Assembly (NCBI GenBank): GCA_964036155.1
Contig: OZ038423.1
Coordinates: forward strand, 41,121,249 to 41,185,248
DNA from: Diploscapter coronatus
Lineage: Eukaryota > Nematoda > Chromadorea > Rhabditida > Rhabditidae
Reading direction: 5' to 3'
DNA length: 64,000 bases
A program made the position numbers and the translations under genes. Below the pieces are notes generated by a model that was not told where the DNA came from, did no database searches, and saw only the letters and a program-made list of their open reading frames with translations. Positions 59,358 through 64,000 of the stretch are shown in pieces. Within the stretch, counting starts at the first letter, position 1. The number at the start of each line of letters is the position of its first letter.

Positions 59358-61388
59358 ATGACGCTAGCTGCAAGCTTATTGCTATTAATATTGAATACTT
59401 TACCTATGATATTTGCGCAATGTGGACCTAAGGAAGTCTATGATGGGAATAGGTTTATATTTTCTTTATATAGTGATTTATTTCAATTCGATCATATTCG
59501 GCATATTTAAGATGTTATCAATTTGTAAGCATACCTATGGATTTTGCTTCTGCTAACAATTACTGTATTAGTCAGAACTACGCATTAGTGAGCATCCACA
59601 GTAGATACGATAATAACTACCTGATGAGTATGTGAATTCTCTATCGTATTTTCATTATTAAGCAATTCTAGAAAATTAAATAAAAATGGAAGTTATGTTT
59701 AAAATTCATATCATCTCTATTATTTTGCATAAATTTTAGCTTGTTATCTTATCGTGATATGAATCATTTAAAAAATCATACGATATTCCCGATTGTTACT
59801 AAACACAAGTATTTGCAATAGAGACATTTACTATTACTAGTGAAAATAGTCTATTTCAGAAGAAGCAGGAATAGAGTTGGACTCAACTTACAGTTCTTAT
59901 TTCATAGGAATGAATAAAGTGAATTCGAAGTGGGTTTGGACTGATGGTAGCAAGTAAGCTAATAATAAAAATGAAACAAACGACATCTAATTTGGATCAT
60001 TTTAGCGTTGATTTTACGAATTGGCTCAAGGGTGGGTTTTCATAAATTGAAAATAGTGAAAATTTTGAAAAATTTAAGGTGAACCGAGTGGAGCATCTCA
60101 ATGTAGTGTTCAAAGAATCAGTGATGGATATTGGGTAAGATTATATATCAGGATATTTTCACTAAATAAAAAAAACATTTAGATGGCATTTTCTTGCTTT
60201 ACTAAAATCCCATTTGTATGCGTTGGGCCGTCAAATAATCGGTCAGTAAGTATTGATATTTTTATGGAATGCTTAGCCAAGAATCTCACAATTGACTGGA
60301 ACGAAATAGATATGATAGAGTTTCAATTTGAAATGAGTAAATGAAATATCCCTGAGTTTGGCATCGAAATAATCACTAAACTCGTTCAAACGTAGTAAAG
60401 TTGTCTGATAACCTTGAGCTAATTACTGATTATCAAAATTATGTGTCGTTTAGTTTGTTTCGATTGTTTGACTATCGAAATATTCATTTGCAGAAACAAC
60501 ACGACTCCTTCATTGCCGAAAACAAGCACAAATCGGCCAGTCACATCGCCGTCCGCCAATTGCCAAGCTGGATATTCTTACTTCTCCAAGACAGGAATGT
60601 GTTATCAAATGCAACTGGCTAATTTCACTGATGACGGATATGACTCATTTGTCGCCTATCACAATGGATCCATTCATAGTTTTGAGGAAGATTCGTTTGT
60701 GCGTGGTAATAACTAAAATAATACAAATTCAAAGTAAATCAATTGATTTAGATCTCGCAATCAATTATCTACGAGCTCTGGGATGTTTCTCCAATTGGAA
60801 TTACTATTCATATTGGATTTCAGATATAATCAGTGATGGTAACTATTTCGGAATTGATGAAATGTTGATATGTCATTAAAATATTACATGTGCTCTATGA
60901 ACATTTTAACAATTCGAAAAGTCACAAGCCTTCCTCAAGTCATGAGAAATAGTGTAGAAAGAACATTTTCTCTACGACTTTTCATCTTATTTCGCATGGT
61001 TTGCGGTCTTGAAGGTTCTCAAATAGTACAAACTTCTAAAACTATTATGTTTTATAAAAAAAAACTAGTGCTATTTTGAATCTATTAGATTTTCTGTTTC
61101 GAAGATAAAAATTATGTAATTTTTAGGAAATGGTAACTGCATCTGGAAAAACGGTCAGCCATTTGACTATTCGAATCAGATTGCCGAGCCTTATGACTGC
61201 ACTAGTGATTATGCAGATATTTCTATTGATGTAAGAAAGTATTGATCTATGATTTTGTAATAAAATGAATTTAGACAATAACAAACAAGACGACCCTGAA
61301 TAATGTGTGGGGCTATCCGACCGATGCCGATTGGTTCGATGTTCCTGATGAATGTAAATCTATTCTCAGCAAACGAGCACCGTTATGA
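59358..61388 (+). CDS. Secreted protein with two C-type lectin-like domains
   Basis: About 320 residues, no membrane anchor. Exons: 59358-59452, 59512-59627, 59860-59953, 60006-60031, 60079-60134, 60183-60241, 60494-60705, 60752-60838, 61127-61230, 61275-61388. Signal peptide MTLAASLLLLILNTLPMIFA. The first domain is canonical: CYQFVSIPMDFASANNYC, YALVSIHSRYDNNYLM, SKWVWTDGSNVDFTNWLKGE, CSVQRISDGYW and FTKIPFVCV. A Thr/Ser/Pro linker (NNTTPSLPKTSTNRPVTSPS) leads to a second, diverged domain. That domain starts CQAGYSYFSKTGMCYQM and has CIWKNGQPFDYSNQIAEPYD; it lacks the usual WxWxDG and final cysteine spacing. The double-domain secreted plan is common among nematode CLEC proteins, many of them induced in the gut by infection; that role is inferred only. 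Confidence 0.87.
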
Positions 61389-63175
61389 AAGGAACTTTGA
61401 ATTTTTAGACAAGTTTTTTCTTATCTCACTATAGACTTGGATCACTTTTTCATATGAAGTTTAGATCATAGAAAATAGAATGTTCAGGTCCAAATGCGAT
61501 AAAATTGTCACGTCTAACAGTCGTATTCTAGTGAATAGAGAATCAAAGTTTTTGCAAAATTATTTCTTCTGCTTGTTTCGCTTAGAATTTGTTTAGAAAA
61601 ATATCTTAAACGGTCCTAACTTTTGGTGTATGCTCTACATTTTTTCTTGACTATAATATCAGATCTAGTTTTAATGAAATTTGTTTGTCCTGAATAATAA
61701 TGTTTGAATAAGTTATCTCTCGGCTTCTTTAATTTTAGGGTATGTCTGAAGGGTTGAACTACAAACTTTGTAAATAAGCAAAAGCATGAAAACACACTTC
61801 CATCCACGCCAATTTGTCTCGTTTCTTCACATGCCATTCGTGTTAGCTTTCGCTTTTTCGCTGAACTAATTGTCGTTTTTCTGTTTTTAATTTGTCAAGT
61901 TGCAATTAGTCTTTTTTCAAACAATTGCGGTAATTAGATTTTTCTGAAATTCGTTATCCTTTGAATTTTCTATTTGACTTTGAAACTTTAATTTGTGTGT
62001 CTAAAAATTAGATGATTTTTCCTCAAATCATCAGCAATAGTCATTCTACCTATCCTTTGACCTAATGGAGTTGTGACGAAAAAACAGCATGAATGGGTTT
62101 AACCGGCTATAACTAATTTTTATGTTTACTTTGTTGCCCACGTACTAAAACTCAAAGGTCCAAAAGATTGCTTCATTAAAGATCTCAGCTCTTCACGTCT
62201 TGTTGAGATTTCTGAACATATTTTGCCGAAAGTTTCAATTCCAAATTTAGTTTTCCTACTTTCTTTCAATTCCAAAAATATAGTTGTTTGAAAATTTCAT
62301 TTCAATCCAAAAAATCTAAGTTCAGGCTTAGAAAACTCCATTCTTGATCCTAATTTCATGAAGTGTGGATAGAATTATTATTTTACATGATTTTATTACT
62401 AAATTGTGAGAGAAACGGAGCTTTTTTAAAGCGTGGGGAGGAGTTCTGGAGCACGAAGTGCTCTTTGGTTTGCGTTTTGCCGTCAAATTCAATTTACTCG
62501 ACAAAACTCGCACTTCTTTGATTCTAATCCTCTAATGCTAAACTTCGATTTCTGCAATCGCGTGATAGAAAAGCATCACTCCAAGTTGGTCTGAAAGTGT
62601 GAGTATCAACATTTTTGACATTGTCTAATTCGAATTCGCCATTAGCTGATCTTCGTGGACTTCTACTTAGTTTTTTCGCTCATGCTTTGTTTTAGAGTTC
62701 TTAAAGTAAGAATCTATTGCAAAAAGTACTAAATCTGGTAGTTTTGCATTAAATTAAAGATTTTATTCAATAAAAATGAGTGGAGGAATTTACTTTTTAT
62801 TCAGTAAAGAGTATTCCCAGAATTATTTAGATTTGCTGAATTGAGCGATGAATAAATTGACGTTCATTCGATGAATCTTTCAGCATCCACATTCTTATTT
62901 TTCACGTAAAATGAACGCCCCCGCACGCTCTCGGTTTGCAGAAACGTTAGCCTAATTAAGTCGGGATTTGCTCGGTTAATTGAATGGACGGCAAGGGTCT
63001 CTAGTGGATCATATTCATACGGATTGCTGAAAATTTGACGAGCTCTATCATTACGCTCTGATTCATTCGTAGACTTGACTTTCAGGAGTATTTTGTTCTA
63101 TCATGGTTTACCCATCCGAAAGTTTATCCTGTGTTTTCAATATCGTTAATTTGATCATTAAAAAAGACGCTTCAG
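61389..63175. other. Intergenic region, no gene seen
   Basis: T-rich and A+T-rich throughout, with no coding exon on either strand. The last hundred bases, ending in GACGCTTCAG immediately before the next ATG, are the presumed promoter and trans-splice acceptor of the peptide gene at 63176. Confidence 0.55.
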
Positions 63176-63980
63176 ATGCAATACTTGAACGTACTCGCAT
63201 TCCTCTTGGCCCTAATTGCATCAGTTCTGTCATTCCGGGGAGGTGCTGGACGACCTCTTTATGGTAAGATTTCGAAGCTGCCAATAAACGTTGCTATTTC
63301 TAGAATTCGTAATTGGCTAATGACTATCCTATGATACTGTTCGAAAGGTTTCACATTATCAGTTTTCTGCATCAACTATCACAAGCTGAATTTCTGAAAC
63401 ATAATAGCGGTCGAAAGTTTAAACAATTATGATTGTGTACGAAGTCTGCTACCCCTAGATTGTGAATAAATTTAACAAAACCCAGTGTGAATTCACAACT
63501 CAATATTTGATTAACAATAAGTGTAATTTTCAAGCTGCATTCATAATCATGACTTTTCTTCAAACTTTTGACCACAACTGTGTATTCAACATTGCCAGTT
63601 TGGACATTTTCAATGAGGTTCAGCTCTAAAAATTATCTTGAAATGGATGCAACTATTTGCAGCGCGAGTTTCAGTTTTCTCAGCTGGTGAATCGGAGCCA
63701 AATTTAGTTTATGAGAGGTTTATTTCAGTAAAGATATTTTTTATTCTGGGGAACTGAGGATTTAATGCATGCCATTGTCTTTCTCTACATTTTTGGATAA
63801 ATTTTATCTTGGTTAAAGGGGCATTTAATGTTTGACTAATAAAATTATGTTTGAGGAGTAATCGCGGACGCTCACTCAGCGGGGATGTCGAGTGGCGGCG
63901 AGCAGAACGCGATTCCGCTGCGAGGCTTCTCGAGTCTCACGGGCAGAGGTCTGGGAGGCAGGGCATTCAACGACTGGTGA
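63176..63980 (+). CDS. Short secreted peptide, possible neuropeptide-like precursor
   Basis: The first exon 63176-63263 begins right after GCTTCAG and encodes a clear signal peptide (MQYLNVLAFLLALIASVLS) plus FRGGAGRPLY. The simplest completion uses exon 63856-63980, in frame across the junction. It gives a 70-residue protein with ENAIPLRGF-like glycine-rich sequence (EQNAIPLRGFSSLTGRGLG) and an end GGRAFNDW. The second exon is G+C-rich with G/C-ending codons, like other expressed genes here. The acceptor TTTGAG is weak. A middle exon near 63662-63720 could also be used; with its full length the last exon would be read in another frame that stays open to the window end. No dibasic cleavage sites are obvious, so neuropeptide status is speculative. 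I recognise no family. Confidence 0.5.
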
Positions 63981-64000
63981 ATGACGTTTCTGTCCTCCAG

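Noticed and set aside
1..64000. CRISPR arrays, bacterial operons or integrated viral genes
   Set aside because: No regular spaced repeats, Shine-Dalgarno/operon layout or viral polymerase/capsid/integrase motifs were seen; all recognised genes are nematode-type with introns.

Overview
The window is eukaryotic nuclear DNA from a nematode, probably a free-living rhabditid-type species. Three things point there: A+T-rich non-coding DNA; genes split into many small exons by mostly 40-60 bp introns with GT donors and TTTCAG/TTTAG acceptors; and acceptor-like TTTCAG motifs directly before several start codons, as expected for spliced-leader trans-splicing. The gene content agrees: nematode-specific 7TM chemoreceptors including a tandem srx array, an innexin closest to INX-3, C-type lectins, and the COP9 subunit CSN-1. 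No bacterial, viral or organellar segment was seen.

Layout. 1500-4116 (+) is a 7TM chemoreceptor. 5468-7531 (+) is complexin, with two interchangeable first coding exons. 8507-10721 (-) is an unrecognised cysteine-rich single-pass membrane protein. From 10.7 to 24.4 kb is a gene desert with one doubtful small ORF (14285-14590); its purine/pyrimidine strand bias flips near 16-17 kb. 24371-28147 (+) is an ENPP-type ectophosphodiesterase that has lost several catalytic residues. 29013-31458 (-) is an Old Yellow Enzyme flavin oxidoreductase with a changed active-site pair. 33468-34938 (+) is a membrane-anchored C-type lectin. 37036-46202 (+) holds three tandem srx chemoreceptor paralogues, two intact and the third a pseudogene. 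47469-49070 (+) is a short-chain dehydrogenase. 50305-52850 (+) is an innexin. 53760-58319 (+) is csn-1. 59358-61388 (+) is a secreted protein with two lectin-like domains. 63176-63980 (+) encodes a short secreted peptide.

All exon structures were built by hand from reading-frame continuity, splice-site motifs and family resemblance. Exon phases were checked to join in frame, but no transcript evidence was available. The genes do not form an obvious pathway or operon: spacing between same-strand neighbours is about 0.8 kb or more. The themes are sensory and surface proteins (chemoreceptors, lectins, innexin, complexin) mixed with housekeeping enzymes.

Non-coding DNA holds several short elements with terminal inverted repeats (4793-5361, 27790-27922, 43641-43853, 51748-51880, 54781-54919, 58046-58216), mostly in introns. 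There are also diverged dispersed repeats and two strong hairpins (49261-49294, 59041-59098).
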